33,286 bases of DNA from Conexibacter sp. CPCC 205762 (GCF_030646155.1 NZ_JAUTDN010000049.1:1-33286); one strand, 5' to 3'; positions 15,981 through 24,575 are shown, counted from the stretch's first letter. Numbers and translations are program-made. Notes: generated by a model not told the origin, from the sequence alone.

Positions 15981-17846
15981 TCATCTGCGTCTCGCGCCCG
16001 CCTTCAGCGCCGCTCTGGAGAAGGCCGACAGCTTCAGCGAGCCCCAGCCGCTGGCCGGGTCGTAGCCTCTCTTGGCGGAGTAGACGCCGGCCGGCGAGCC
16101 GCCGCCGGCATCTCTCGGGACCGCGACGTTGACGTCGTTGTTCCCGGTCACGACGTCGCGCAGGACGCTCGCGCGCTTCCCGCTCGTCGCGAGCGAGTAC
16201 AGCAGCGGGTTGAGGAAGCCGACCGGCTGCTGCCCGTGGCGGCGCGCCTCCTGCGTCATCAGCAGCGAGCCGACGGCGGTCAGCGGCGCGGCGGCGCTGG
16301 TGCCGCCGACCGTCATCCAGCCGCCCTGGCAGACGTCTCTGCCGGGCGCGGTGCAGTAGAGCGCGTAGCCGGGCAGCTCGTCGGCGAGCGCGGCGACGTC
16401 CGGCACGACGCGCGTGATCCCGCGCGGGCCGCTGGTCGTGCGGCCGAGCGGCTGCTGGTACCAGGGGCGGTCGATCATCACCGAGAGACCGCCGCCGCCA
16501 CCGGTGACGCCGCCGAGCGGGGTGTCGTTCCAGACGACCTCGTTCGTGATCTTGTTGGCCGCGTCGAGCGTCACGTTGGTGCCGCCGACGGCGGTCACGT
16601 ACGGCAGCGCCGCGGGCAGCGAGACGGCTGGGACGAACGTCGGCGCGCCGTCGCTGGAGCAGCCGGCCTCGCCCTGGTCGCCGGAGGAGGCGAAGACGCC
16701 GATGCCGGCGCCGGCCGCGACCGCGAAGACGTCGCTCATCGCGCGCACGCTGACGACGTTGCCGCCGACGAGCGGCTCGCAGATGCCGAGCGAGATCGAG
16801 ATCACGTCCGGCTTCGGTCTGCCCGCGCGCAGCGCCGCGACCGCCGACTTCAGCAGCGACGCCTCGTCGGACGGCGAGGCGTAGATGTCGATCGCGCCGA
16901 GCCGCGGCGCGAGGCCGACCAGCACCGACAGGTCGAGCGTCGTCTCGTCGCCCGGCGCCGGCATTCTCTTCATGTCGATCGGCGTCTGCGAGATCGGCGG
17001 CACCTTCGAGCCGAAGCAGCTCGCGAACGTCTCGATGTCGCTGCGCTTGAAGCCGTCGGTCTCCATCAGCGCGACGCGCATTCTCTCTCCGCGCAGGCCG
17101 CGCTTGTGGAGCGCGTCGAAGCCGTAGGCGGCGCCGTACTGGTTCGGCGTGAAGCCGTTCAGCTGGATGATCTCGGTGCGCTCGGTGTTGAGCGCGAGCG
17201 GCGTGTTGGCGCCGACGCCGGCGGCGCAGCCGGCCGCTCTGCCGCTGTGGACTCTGGCGCTGCCGAAGTATCTGGTGAGGATCGCCTGCGCCTCTCTGGC
17301 GGGCAGCACGTACGGGTTCTGCGGCGTCGCCTGCTCAGGCGTCGGCGCGTTGGAGGAGCGGCCGCGCGGCGCCCGCGGCTCCAGCAGCGCGGCGCCCGTG
17401 ACGGTGCCGCGCAGCGCCTGCGGGACCGGCAGCGCGGCGTCGCGCGGGCCGGCCGCGGCGGCGAGCGCCTGCGTGCCGACGGCCGTGCGCACGGCGGCCG
17501 CGGGGCCGCTGACGATCGCGAACGTCCCCGACGGCCCGGTCTCGGCGCTGAGGCCGGCGGCGCGCGCCCACGCGGCGACGGCGGTGCGCTCGCGTCTGCC
17601 GGCGCCGTATCTGGCGGCGATCCGCTCGACTGTCAGGTATCTGCGGTAGCGCGGCGAGGCCGGGTCGGTGACGGAGCGGACGAAGGCGTGCAGCGCCGGC
17701 CGCTCGCGATACTGCAGCAGGATCTCGACCTGCTGCGGGATCGCGCGGCTTCTGGCGGCGGTCGCGTCGGCGCTGGCGGCGTCGGCGGCGGCCGGTGCGG
17801 CGAGCGCGGTGGCAGCGGCGAGGAACGGGAGCGTCTTGCGGATCAT
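15981..17846 (-). CDS. Secreted S53 serine-carboxyl protease (sedolisin/kumamolisin-like)
   Basis: A 621-residue preproprotease. It has a signal peptide (MIRKTLPFLAAATALAAPAA and onward), an activation propeptide over about 35-220, and a catalytic domain. Catalytic Glu301 and Asp305 lie in DETTLDLS, the oxyanion Asp390 in SSGDQGEAGC and nucleophile Ser517 in GGTSAAAP. C-terminal calcium ligands are likely at Asp564 (RDVVTGNND) and Asp596 (GYDPASGWGS). All key residues are present, so an active, usually acid-active endopeptidase is expected. The ATG at 17846 is preferred to an upstream GTG because it directly begins the signal peptide and has GGAG 9 bases before it. Arginines are often AGA. 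Confidence 0.94.
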   Translation of the reverse strand: MIRKTLPFLAAATALAAPAAADAASADATAARSRAIPQQVEILLQYRERPALHAFVRSVTDPASPRYRRYLTVERIAARYGAGRRERTAVAAWARAAGLSAETGPSGTFAIVSGPAAAVRTAVGTQALAAAAGPRDAALPVPQALRGTVTGAALLEPRAPRGRSSNAPTPEQATPQNPYVLPAREAQAILTRYFGSARVHSGRAAGCAAGVGANTPLALNTERTEIIQLNGFTPNQYGAAYGFDALHKRGLRGERMRVALMETDGFKRSDIETFASCFGSKVPPISQTPIDMKRMPAPGDETTLDLSVLVGLAPRLGAIDIYASPSDEASLLKSAVAALRAGRPKPDVISISLGICEPLVGGNVVSVRAMSDVFAVAAGAGIGVFASSGDQGEAGCSSDGAPTFVPAVSLPAALPYVTAVGGTNVTLDAANKITNEVVWNDTPLGGVTGGGGGLSVMIDRPWYQQPLGRTTSGPRGITRVVPDVAALADELPGYALYCTAPGRDVCQGGWMTVGGTSAAAPLTAVGSLLMTQEARRHGQQPVGFLNPLLYSLATSGKRASVLRDVVTGNNDVNVAVPRDAGGGSPAGVYSAKRGYDPASGWGSLKLSAFSRAALKAGARRR

Positions 17847-17946
17847 GCGGTCTCCGGGGCGAACAGGGCGGCGCGGGGCGCCGTTGCGGGGGTTGGAGCG
17901 TGCTCGTGCCATGTCCGAGTTGATCGAACGAACTGCCCTCGATCTG

Positions 17947-17966
17947 AACCGCCGATGTCAGCGGTT
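17947..17966. promoter_or_regulatory. Inverted repeat between protease and glycosidase genes
   Basis: AACCGC and GCGGTT form perfect 6-base arms separated by 8 bases. The repeat lies about 100 bases upstream of the S53 protease start, in the 238-base region between two divergent genes. It may be an operator for the protease gene. No convincing - strand promoter could be matched to it. Confidence 0.3.
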
Positions 17967-18033
17967 TGCCGCAGTCTTGGCGCGATTGTCGGCTCACCGC
18001 GCCGGTATCGGGAGCTTTGGTGAGCATTGGCAC

Positions 18034-18055
18034 TCTGGCAAGAAGTCTTGACAGA
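18034..18055. promoter_or_regulatory. TetR-type palindromic operator at the glycosidase promoter
   Basis: The 22-base palindrome TCTG-N2-AAGA-N2-TCTT-N2-CAGA has four perfectly matching arms. The identical arm pattern recurs at 20169-20190 upstream of the secreted-protein gene. The right half contains the -35 hexamer TTGACA (18048-18053), so binding would block RNA polymerase. The nearest candidate repressor is the TetR gene at 19472-20098, between the two operators. Confidence 0.75.
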
Positions 18056-18077
18056 ATTGGCCGTGCCGCCGTACGGT
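18048..18077 (+). promoter_or_regulatory. Glycosidase promoter, leaderless geometry
   Basis: TTGACA (18048-18053) and TACGGT (18072-18077) are 18 bases apart. The -10 hexamer ends 7 bases before ATG 18085, so transcription should start at or next to the A of the start codon, and no ribosome site is visible. The promoter of the gene at 20220 has the same hexamers, spacer length and distance to ATG. Confidence 0.75.
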
Positions 18078-18084
18078 GCGCGTC

Positions 18085-19491
18085 ATGCGCCGTCTCCTGC
18101 TGCTCGCGCTCGCCTGCTGCGCGGTCGTTCCCGCGCCTGCCGCCGCGACCTCGTTCCGCAACCCCGTGCTGCCGCAGGCGGCCGACGGCGAGGACAGCCC
18201 CGACCCGTGGATCTTCCGCGCCAGGGGCCGCTACTGGCTGACGTACACGAGCAGCGACGAGATCGAGCTGCGCAGCGCCGCGACGCTCGCCGCCCTCGCC
18301 GACGCGCGCCCGCGCAGGCTGTGGCCGCGGGCCGGGGCGAGCGAGCCGCGCGAGCGCTGCTGCCAGCTGTGGGCGCCGGAGATCCACCGCGCCGGCAGCC
18401 GCTGGTATCTCTACTACGCCGCCGCCGGACCGGACGGCGCCGGACCCGCGACGCACGCGCTCCACGTGCTGGAGAGCGCGGGCGACGACCCGGCCGGGCC
18501 GTACCGGATGAAGGGGAGGCTGGCGCTGCCGCAGGCGTACGCGATCGACGGCACGGTCGCGCGCATCGGCGGGCGCTGGTGGCTGCTCTACTCGGGCGGC
18601 GCCGGCTTCGCGCCCGCGTCGCTGTGGCTCGCGCCGCTGTCGAACCCGTGGACGGTCGCCGGCCCTCCGCTGGAGATCTCGCGGCCGGAGCTGCCGTGGG
18701 AGCGGGTCGCGTTCGCGATCGAGGAGGGGCCGGAGGTGCTGCTGCACGACGGCACGCTCAACGTCGTCTACTCGGCCAGCTGGTGCGGGACCGGCGCCTA
18801 TGCGCTCGGGCTGCTGAGCGTGCCGGTGCGCGCGAACCTGCTCGACCCGGCGACGTGGGCGAGCGCGAAGCGGCCGCAGCCGATCTTCGCCGCGGATGCC
18901 GGCGCGGGCGTCTTCGGCCCCGGCCACGGCTCCTTCTTCAGCTCGCCCGACGGCCGCGAGAGCTGGATGGTCTACCACGCGACCGAGACCGACGCCGGCT
19001 GCTTCACCGGCGGCCTGCGCACCACGCGCGCGCAGCGGATCGGCTGGAACGCCGACGGCACCCCGCGCCTCGGAACGCCCGCCGCGCTCTCGAGCGATCT
19101 CGACGCCCCGAGCGGCGACGGCACGGTCGCCGTGCAGGTCGAGGACGCGCTGCCGGCCGGCGCAGGCGGGCGCCGCGTCGAGGACCGGCGCCTCGTCGGC
19201 TACGCGGGCGTGGCGGTGCGGCTGCGCGGGCGGGCTGGCGTCACGCCGCCGCTGCGGGTGCGGATCGCGCGCGGCGGGCGCTTCAGCGCGACGTTGCGCT
19301 GGGTCGACGGGGGTCGGGGCGACGACGGTGGTGCGGGCGTGGCAGGCGGGCGCGTCGCCGTCCGCCGGCTGGGCGTCGTCCGTCTGCGGCGCGGTGTCGC
19401 GGTGCTGCGCCCGCGGCTCGGCGGCGGCGCGCGCACGGTGACGCTCGACCAGCTGCGGCTGGAGCGCGCGCCTACGCGGCCGGCGCGGTGA
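18085..19491 (+). CDS. Secreted glycoside hydrolase, GH43-like, with C-terminal beta domain
   Basis: A 468-residue exported enzyme with a signal peptide ending near PAPAAA. The five-bladed GH43 propeller is supported by the base Asp40 in DSPDPWIF, the pKa-modulating Asp155 in AIDGTV, the acid Glu214 in EEGPEVL and the metal-site His281 in GPGHGSF. Family members remove arabinose or xylose from plant polysaccharides, although specificity cannot be read. A region from about 350 on (VQVEDA to VTLDQLRLER) resembles a CBM6/35-type carbohydrate-binding sandwich. ATG 18085 is chosen over an in-frame GTG at 18076 because that GTG overlaps the -10 hexamer. The 3' end overlaps the convergent TetR gene by 20 bases. 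Confidence 0.87.
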   Translation: MRRLLLLALACCAVVPAPAAATSFRNPVLPQAADGEDSPDPWIFRARGRYWLTYTSSDEIELRSAATLAALADARPRRLWPRAGASEPRERCCQLWAPEIHRAGSRWYLYYAAAGPDGAGPATHALHVLESAGDDPAGPYRMKGRLALPQAYAIDGTVARIGGRWWLLYSGGAGFAPASLWLAPLSNPWTVAGPPLEISRPELPWERVAFAIEEGPEVLLHDGTLNVVYSASWCGTGAYALGLLSVPVRANLLDPATWASAKRPQPIFAADAGAGVFGPGHGSFFSSPDGRESWMVYHATETDAGCFTGGLRTTRAQRIGWNADGTPRLGTPAALSSDLDAPSGDGTVAVQVEDALPAGAGGRRVEDRRLVGYAGVAVRLRGRAGVTPPLRVRIARGGRFSATLRWVDGGRGDDGGAGVAGGRVAVRRLGVVRLRRGVAVLRPRLGGGARTVTLDQLRLERAPTRPAR

Positions 19492-20098
19492 AGGCCGCGA
19501 CGAAGAGGTCGACGAGCGTCGTCACGATCGCCTCGGTGGCTGGCGGGTCGTCGCTCGTGAAGCAGTCGGTCAGCAGGCCGTCGACGGCGCCGCCGAGCGC
19601 CATCGCCGTCAGCGCGTGGTCGCGCTGCGGCAGCGCGCCGCTGCCGGCGAGCAGATCGGCCTCGCGCTCGATCAGCTGCGCGAAGCCGCGCAGCGCGGCA
19701 CGGCGGTGGCGTTCGAGGTCGAGGCTGACGCCGACGATCTCCAGGTAGGTGACGCGCGCGCCGCGCGCGTTCGCGAGCTGCGTCTCGACGAAGGCGCGCA
19801 GGCCGGTCTCGACACGGCCGCGCGGGTCCGCGGGCGCATCCTCCAGCGCCGCCGCGACCGCCGTCGCGAGCAGCTCCATGTGGCGGTCGTAGACGGCTCG
19901 CAGCAGCTCCTCGCGGGTCGCGAAGCTCTCGTAGAAGTAGCGCGGGTTGAGTCTCGTCGCGGCGCACAGCGACTCGATCGAGACGTTGCCGTAGCCGCGC
20001 GTGCCGAACAGCTCCAGTCCGGCGGCGAGCAGCCGCTCGCGCCGCTCCGCCCGCCGCTCCTCGGCGCTGCGGCCGCCGTATCGCTGCCCGGTCGCCAT
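19472..20098 (-). CDS. TetR-family transcriptional regulator
   Basis: A 208-residue regulator with an N-terminal TetR helix-turn-helix (about 22-67), including LLAAGLELFGTRGYGNVSIE and RYFYESFATREELLRAVYD. A helical ligand-binding/dimerisation domain follows. It is divergent from the secreted-protein gene at 20220 and convergent with the glycosidase gene. The palindromes upstream of both neighbours have the length and symmetry of a TetR operator, so I infer that it represses both. On its own side a -10-like TAGACT (20114-20109) ends 10 bases before the ATG, implying a leader of only about 3 bases. The inducer is unknown; a sugar released by the GH43 enzyme is one possibility. Confidence 0.92.
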   Translation of the reverse strand: MATGQRYGGRSAEERRAERRERLLAAGLELFGTRGYGNVSIESLCAATRLNPRYFYESFATREELLRAVYDRHMELLATAVAAALEDAPADPRGRVETGLRAFVETQLANARGARVTYLEIVGVSLDLERHRRAALRGFAQLIEREADLLAGSGALPQRDHALTAMALGGAVDGLLTDCFTSDDPPATEAIVTTLVDLFVAAFTAPAA

Positions 20099-20165
20099 CG
20101 CCCGGCGGAGTCTACGGCCCGCTCCCGCGAGCCGGCCTCTGCGAGCGCGCGGGTCGTCGCCCGGA

Positions 20166-20193
20166 GATTCTGGAAAGACCTCTTGACAGAATC
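20166..20193. promoter_or_regulatory. TetR-type palindromic operator at the secreted-protein promoter
   Basis: The 22-base core TCTG-N2-AAGA-N2-TCTT-N2-CAGA (20169-20190) is extended here by GAT/ATC on each side to a 28-base palindrome. It is the second copy of the site at 18034-18055. Over the 24-base stretch from TCTGG onward the two copies differ at only three positions. It overlaps the -35 TTGACA and lies between the TetR gene and its divergent neighbour, the classical layout for a local TetR regulator. Confidence 0.78.
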
Positions 20194-20212
20194 CTCGCGG
20201 GCGGCGTACGGT
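20183..20212 (+). promoter_or_regulatory. Secreted-protein promoter, leaderless geometry
   Basis: TTGACA (20183-20188), an 18-base spacer and TACGGT (20207-20212) are followed by 7 bases and ATG 20220. This reproduces the glycosidase promoter, including the bases GTACGGTGCG around the -10. No Shine-Dalgarno sequence is present. Confidence 0.75.
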
Positions 20213-20219
20213 GCGGCGC

Positions 20220-21752
20220 ATGCGCACCGTCACGCCGCTTGCCACCGCCCTCGCCGCGCTCGCGCTCGCCGTCGTCCCCGGCGCCGCGCGCGCCGCCGAG
20301 CCGCCGAGCTGCGACGCGCTCGCCGGCGGCACCGTCAACGCGATCGACGCCGTCCCGTGGGCGCAGATCCCCGCGGCCGGCTCGCTGCGCCAGTGGCCGG
20401 CGGCGCCGGCCGGGCTGCTGCCGGCGCGCGTCGACCTGCGCGGCGCGACCGAGAGCTTCAACCAGCGCTACCAGTTCGCCACACGCGGTGGACAGCTGTA
20501 CGTCGCCGAGCGCGCCGGCAGCGCCGCGCCCGCCACCGCCGACTGGCGTGCGCTGCCGCTGCCCGGCTGCTTCGCCGGCCGCGTCGCGTCGATCTCCGCC
20601 GACGACGACGAGCTGATCGCGATCGACCGCGACCGCCGCGTCTTCACGCTCGACAACGCGCTCAAGGGCCCCGACCTCTTCAACTGGTCCAAGCGCTGGG
20701 GCCCGCCGCTGTGGACGGGACCGGGGCGCAGGCTGCCCGGCCGGGTCGTGGCCTGGTCGTGGTCGGTGCTGTCGCCGGCCGAGGACAGGACCTGGACCGA
20801 CGTCGGCGGCACCAGGCATCCGGTCGGCGAGCGCAAGGTCTCGCACATCTGGGCGCTGCGCGACGGCGGCCGGCGGATGACGTTCATGGACCCGTGGCTG
20901 CCCGACGACGACAGCTACGAGATGTGCGGCCCGTACCGCTCGCGCTTCCGCGCGGTGAACCTGTCCGCCAGCGGCTCGCAGATCTTCGTGATCGGCGCCC
21001 ACGGCGACCTCTTCACGCGCCTCTACGACTTCGATCTCGCCGGCCACGACGAGGTCTTCCTCAGATACGTCTACGCGCGGACCGCGCCGGTCGACGGCGT
21101 CGCGCCGATCGAGCTGCCGGCGCCGGCGTGGGTCCGCCAGCCGAAGGTGCCGGGCACGATCACGAGCGCGATCGGCATCGAGAAGAGCGGCGTCGGCGCG
21201 CGTGACGCGATCCTGCGCGTCGAGGGCCGGCGCGGCGCGCGCACCGGCTACTGGGAGAAGCGGCTGCTGGCGCGCTCCGCGCGGGCGTGGAGATTCCATG
21301 CCGGCGGGCGCCCGCTGCAGGGCCGCGTGCTCGACAACCCGCAGCGCGACAGCTCCCGCAGCGGCCTCGCGCCGCGCGCCGAGGACGTCCGCTTCAGCGG
21401 CGCGCCTGACGTGCTGCGGCGCGTCACCGTCGCGGACTTCAACGTCCACTGCACGCCCGCGCGGCTGACCGTCGCCGCCGGCCGCGCGACCGTCGCCCTG
21501 CGCCTCCACAGCGTCGACGCGCTGCGCCAGGTCGCCCGCGCCCGCGGCCTCGACGCCGACCCGCGCGCGCTGTACGGGACGATCGAGGTCCCGCCGGCCG
21601 TGCGCGCCCGCGCCGCGACGCTGCCGCCGGCGCTGCGCGCGCTCCTGCGCGGCCCGCTGCACGGCCGCTACACGAAGGTGAGCGTGACGGCGACGACGCG
21701 CGAGCTGACGATCGGCGACGGCGGCGCGCTCGATTGGAGGCTGACGCGATGA
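20220..21752 (+). CDS. Secreted protein of unknown function
   Basis: A 510-residue exported protein that I do not recognise. A signal peptide is clear (hydrophobic core ALAALALAVV, likely cleavage after ARA near residue 25). The mature part is rich in Trp, Asp and Gly and has repeated short strands such as GGQLYVAERAG, DELIAIDRDRRVFTL and GSQIFVIGAHGDLFTRLYDF. This pattern suggests a beta-propeller-like first half. The last 130 residues are Arg/Ala/Val-rich, perhaps a lipid- or surface-associated domain. It shares a TetR-type operator and promoter architecture with the GH43 gene, and its stop overlaps the start of the next membrane protein, so the two probably act together at the cell surface. 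Confidence 0.85.
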   Translation: MRTVTPLATALAALALAVVPGAARAAEPPSCDALAGGTVNAIDAVPWAQIPAAGSLRQWPAAPAGLLPARVDLRGATESFNQRYQFATRGGQLYVAERAGSAAPATADWRALPLPGCFAGRVASISADDDELIAIDRDRRVFTLDNALKGPDLFNWSKRWGPPLWTGPGRRLPGRVVAWSWSVLSPAEDRTWTDVGGTRHPVGERKVSHIWALRDGGRRMTFMDPWLPDDDSYEMCGPYRSRFRAVNLSASGSQIFVIGAHGDLFTRLYDFDLAGHDEVFLRYVYARTAPVDGVAPIELPAPAWVRQPKVPGTITSAIGIEKSGVGARDAILRVEGRRGARTGYWEKRLLARSARAWRFHAGGRPLQGRVLDNPQRDSSRSGLAPRAEDVRFSGAPDVLRRVTVADFNVHCTPARLTVAAGRATVALRLHSVDALRQVARARGLDADPRALYGTIEVPPAVRARAATLPPALRALLRGPLHGRYTKVSVTATTRELTIGDGGALDWRLTR

Positions 21753-22411
21753 GCGCGCTCGCCGCACCGCTGGCGGCCGTCACCGAGGCGACGCGCGAGG
21801 CCGAGTCGATCCTGCGCGACGGCTCGACCTTCCAGTGGTCGACGGTCGCGCTGCTGGCGCTCGTCGTCTACGTCTACACCGTCGAGGTCGAGCGGCGGCG
21901 CTGGGACATCGTGCTCGCCGGGCTCGCCTTCTGGCTGATGGACGGCTTCAACGAGATGGTCAATTCAGCGGTGCTGCACCTCAGCGGCACCTCAGCGCTG
22001 TGGACCGTCACCGGTGACACGAGCTTCCTGATCCTGATCGGCCTCAACATCGAGATCAGCTTCCTCTTCCTCGTCGCCGGCGTCGCCTTCGTCAAGCAGC
22101 TGCCGCAGGACCGCACGCTGCGGATCCTCGGCGTCCCCAACCGCCTCCTGTTCGTCTTCGTCTTCTCCTGCGTCTGCGTCGCGGTCGAGGTGCTGCTGGT
22201 CAGAACCGGCTCCTTCCACTGGCACTACTGGTGGTGGAACTGGCCGTGCGTCCCGCTGATAATCCTGTTCGGCTACATGACCTTCTTCGGGATCGCGGCG
22301 AAGGTCTTCGACATGGGCAGCGACCACCGCGGCCAGCTCCGCATCGTCGGGGCGCTGGCCGCGGTCGACCTCATCGTCCTGCTGGCACTCGCGCTCGCCG
22401 GCTGGCTCTGA
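21749..22411 (+). CDS. Six-helix membrane protein of unknown function
   Basis: A 220-residue integral membrane protein with six predicted helices, at about 30-46, 53-76, 91-114, 132-151, 166-186 and 198-218. Polar residues sit inside helices 2 and 3 (Asp65, Asn68, Glu69, Asn72, Asn100 and Glu102). A strongly aromatic loop, FHWHYWWWNW at 157-166, precedes helix 5. These features look functional, for example for a membrane-embedded enzyme or a quinone/lipid-binding protein, but no family is recognised. The ATG overlaps the preceding stop and has GGAGG 10 bases upstream, indicating coupled translation. The 3' end overlaps the convergent MMPL gene by 41 bases. Confidence 0.85.
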   Translation: MSALAAPLAAVTEATREAESILRDGSTFQWSTVALLALVVYVYTVEVERRRWDIVLAGLAFWLMDGFNEMVNSAVLHLSGTSALWTVTGDTSFLILIGLNIEISFLFLVAGVAFVKQLPQDRTLRILGVPNRLLFVFVFSCVCVAVEVLLVRTGSFHWHYWWWNWPCVPLIILFGYMTFFGIAAKVFDMGSDHRGQLRIVGALAAVDLIVLLALALAGWL

Positions 22412-24575
22412 GGCGGCTGCCGCGCCCGCCGAGGCCGGGCCAGAAGGCGGCCCGGCCGGCGAGCGCGGTCAGCGCCGGCACCAGCAGCGTCGAGACGACG
22501 AAGGCGGCGATCAGGATCCCGAGCGCCATCGCGAAGCCCATCTGCTTCGTCGCCGCCGCCGGGTCGATCGCGAGCGTGCCGAAGGAGGCGGCGAGGATCA
22601 GGCCGGCGGCGCCGATCGCGGGCGCGGCGTGGCGCACCGCGTGGGCGACCGCGTCGCGCGGCGAGCGGCCGGCGCGCAGCTCCTCGCGCAGCCGCGCCGA
22701 CATCAGGATGTTGTAGTCGGTGCCGAGCGCGACGACGAACAGGAACAGCACCAGCGGCATCGTGAAGACGACCCCGGGCCGGCCGGCGCCGTGCTGGAAG
22801 ACGAGCGTCACCAGCCCCAGCGTCGCGGCGAACTCCAGCGCCACCGCGGCGAGCAGGTAGAGCGGCGCGACGACGCTGCGCAGCAGCACGACGAGGATCA
22901 GCGCGATCAGCGCGGCGGCGACCGGGAAGATCAGCTTCAGGTCGTGGTCGATCGAGTCGCCGACGTCGGCGAAGACGGCCGCGTTGCCGCCGACGAGCGC
23001 CGTCGTGCCGGGCGGCGCCGCCTCGTGCGCCGCCGTCCGCAGCGGCCCGCGCACGGTCGCCATCGCCGCCTCGCTCGTCGAGCTGTCGCGCAGCACGACC
23101 GCGAGCTGCGCCGCACCGCCGTCGCGTGACAGCTGCGGCGCGCCGACGGAGGCGACGCCGGGCACCGTTCTCAGCCGCGCCTGCAGCGGCGCCAGCTCGG
23201 CGGCGGTCAGCGGCTCGCCGGGCGCGGCCTTCACGAGCACCGTCTGCGGGTCGGTCGCGCCGTCGGAGAGCGCGGTCGAGATCCGCTGCTCGACGCGCGC
23301 GGCCGGCGTGTCGTCGGGGCCGCTGCCGAGGTCGTAGCTGTTCTTCGTCGTGAGCGCGACCGCGGCGCAGGCGCCGAGCACGGCGACGCAGCCGAGCGCG
23401 ACCGCGCCGGGGCGCGCGGCGATCCGCTCGCCGAGCCGCGCCGCGAAGCCGTCCTCGCGCGGCGCCAGCCACGCCTTCGAGGGCCAGAACAGCCCGCGCC
23501 CGCAGATCGCCAGCAGCGCCGGCATCAGCGTCAGGCCGGCGAGCAGCATCACCGCGACGGAGATCGCGATCGCCGGGCCGAGCACCTGGAACTGGCCGAA
23601 CTGCGCCAGCGCGAGCGTCGCGAAGGCGGCGATCACGGCGAGCGCGGCGGAGGCGATCACCTCGCCGACGCTGCGCGCCGCGGCGGCCGCCGCCGGCTTG
23701 CGCGCATCACCCGCGCGCAGCCGCTCACGCACGCGGAAGATCAGGAAGAGGAAGTAGTCGACGCCGATGCCGATCAGCACCGCCGGGATCAGCGACGGCG
23801 TGCCGGGATCGACCTTGACGTCGAGCAGCCAGGCGCCGACGCCGATCAGGCCGACCGCGCCGCCGCCGACGAGCGAGACCGCCAGCAGCGGCACGAGCGC
23901 CGCCAGCAGGCCGCGGAAGAAGATCAGGTTGAGCACGACGATCGCGCCCATCAACAGAACGCCCTCGACCATCCCGAGCGTCTCCGTCGCTCTCGCCGTG
24001 TCCAGCTCCGTCGCGACGCCGCCGGTGAAGCCGACGCGCAGCCCGTCGGCGCGCAGCTCGCGCTGGGCGTGCGCGCGCAGCTGCGCGAAGGCGTCCTGCA
24101 CGACCGAGTCGGTCGCGTTGCCGTGGAAGCCGACCTCCAGCAGCTCGATCCGCCCGCCGTCGGCGCGCGCGCCGGGCGTCGCGGAGACGACGCGCGTCGC
24201 GCGCTGGGCGTCGCTGAGGCCGAGGATCAGCTCGGCGTCGCGCTCGATCGGCGTCCAGTCCGGTCTCCACGCGGGCAGCCTGCGCGCGACCGCGGCGACG
24301 CGCGCCTGGTCGGCCGCCGTCAGCGCGCCGCCGTCGGCGCGCTCGACGAGCCCGCTGACCGGCGTGACGCCCTCGACGTGGCCGAAGGCGTCGCGCGCGA
24401 GCCGGGTCGCGCGGGCGGAGTCGGAGCTGGCCGGCAGGAAGCTGGCCTGGTCGTCGGTCACCTGGCCGGTCAGCTTCTCGCCGCCGACGATCGTCAGCGG
24501 CAGGGCGATGACGGCCCAGACGAGCACGACCCGCCAGGGGTGGTGGGCGACCCAGTCGCCGAGACGCTGCAGCAT
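22371..24575 (-). CDS. MMPL/RND-family membrane transporter
   Basis: A 734-residue MMPL-type protein with the expected two repeats. In each repeat a first helix is followed by a large extracytoplasmic domain and then a bundle of five or six helices. It begins WVAHHPWRVVLVWAVIALP, typical of the family. The first helix bundle contains GIGVDYFLFLIFRVRE and the second GTDYNILMSARLREELRAG, the conserved GxDY proton-relay motifs. Members export lipids, siderophore-related molecules or drugs. The ATG is preceded by GAGGAAGG on the - strand. It is divergent from a two-component system, which may control it. The final 15 residues are Arg-rich and extend into the opposite gene. Confidence 0.92.
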   Translation of the reverse strand: MLQRLGDWVAHHPWRVVLVWAVIALPLTIVGGEKLTGQVTDDQASFLPASSDSARATRLARDAFGHVEGVTPVSGLVERADGGALTAADQARVAAVARRLPAWRPDWTPIERDAELILGLSDAQRATRVVSATPGARADGGRIELLEVGFHGNATDSVVQDAFAQLRAHAQRELRADGLRVGFTGGVATELDTARATETLGMVEGVLLMGAIVVLNLIFFRGLLAALVPLLAVSLVGGGAVGLIGVGAWLLDVKVDPGTPSLIPAVLIGIGVDYFLFLIFRVRERLRAGDARKPAAAAAARSVGEVIASAALAVIAAFATLALAQFGQFQVLGPAIAISVAVMLLAGLTLMPALLAICGRGLFWPSKAWLAPREDGFAARLGERIAARPGAVALGCVAVLGACAAVALTTKNSYDLGSGPDDTPAARVEQRISTALSDGATDPQTVLVKAAPGEPLTAAELAPLQARLRTVPGVASVGAPQLSRDGGAAQLAVVLRDSSTSEAAMATVRGPLRTAAHEAAPPGTTALVGGNAAVFADVGDSIDHDLKLIFPVAAALIALILVVLLRSVVAPLYLLAAVALEFAATLGLVTLVFQHGAGRPGVVFTMPLVLFLFVVALGTDYNILMSARLREELRAGRSPRDAVAHAVRHAAPAIGAAGLILAASFGTLAIDPAAATKQMGFAMALGILIAAFVVSTLLVPALTALAGRAAFWPGLGGRGSRLRASRRARVPAGR

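Noticed and set aside
17847..17912. Upstream in-frame GTG start for the S53 protease
   Set aside because: It would place 22 Arg/Pro-rich residues before a clean signal peptide. ATG 17846 has its own ribosome site and starts the signal peptide directly.
18076..18084. GTG start for the GH43 gene (and the equivalent GTG at 20211 for the secreted protein)
   Set aside because: Both GTG codons overlap the -10 hexamer TACGGT, so they would not be in the transcript; the ATG 9 bases downstream fits a leaderless start.
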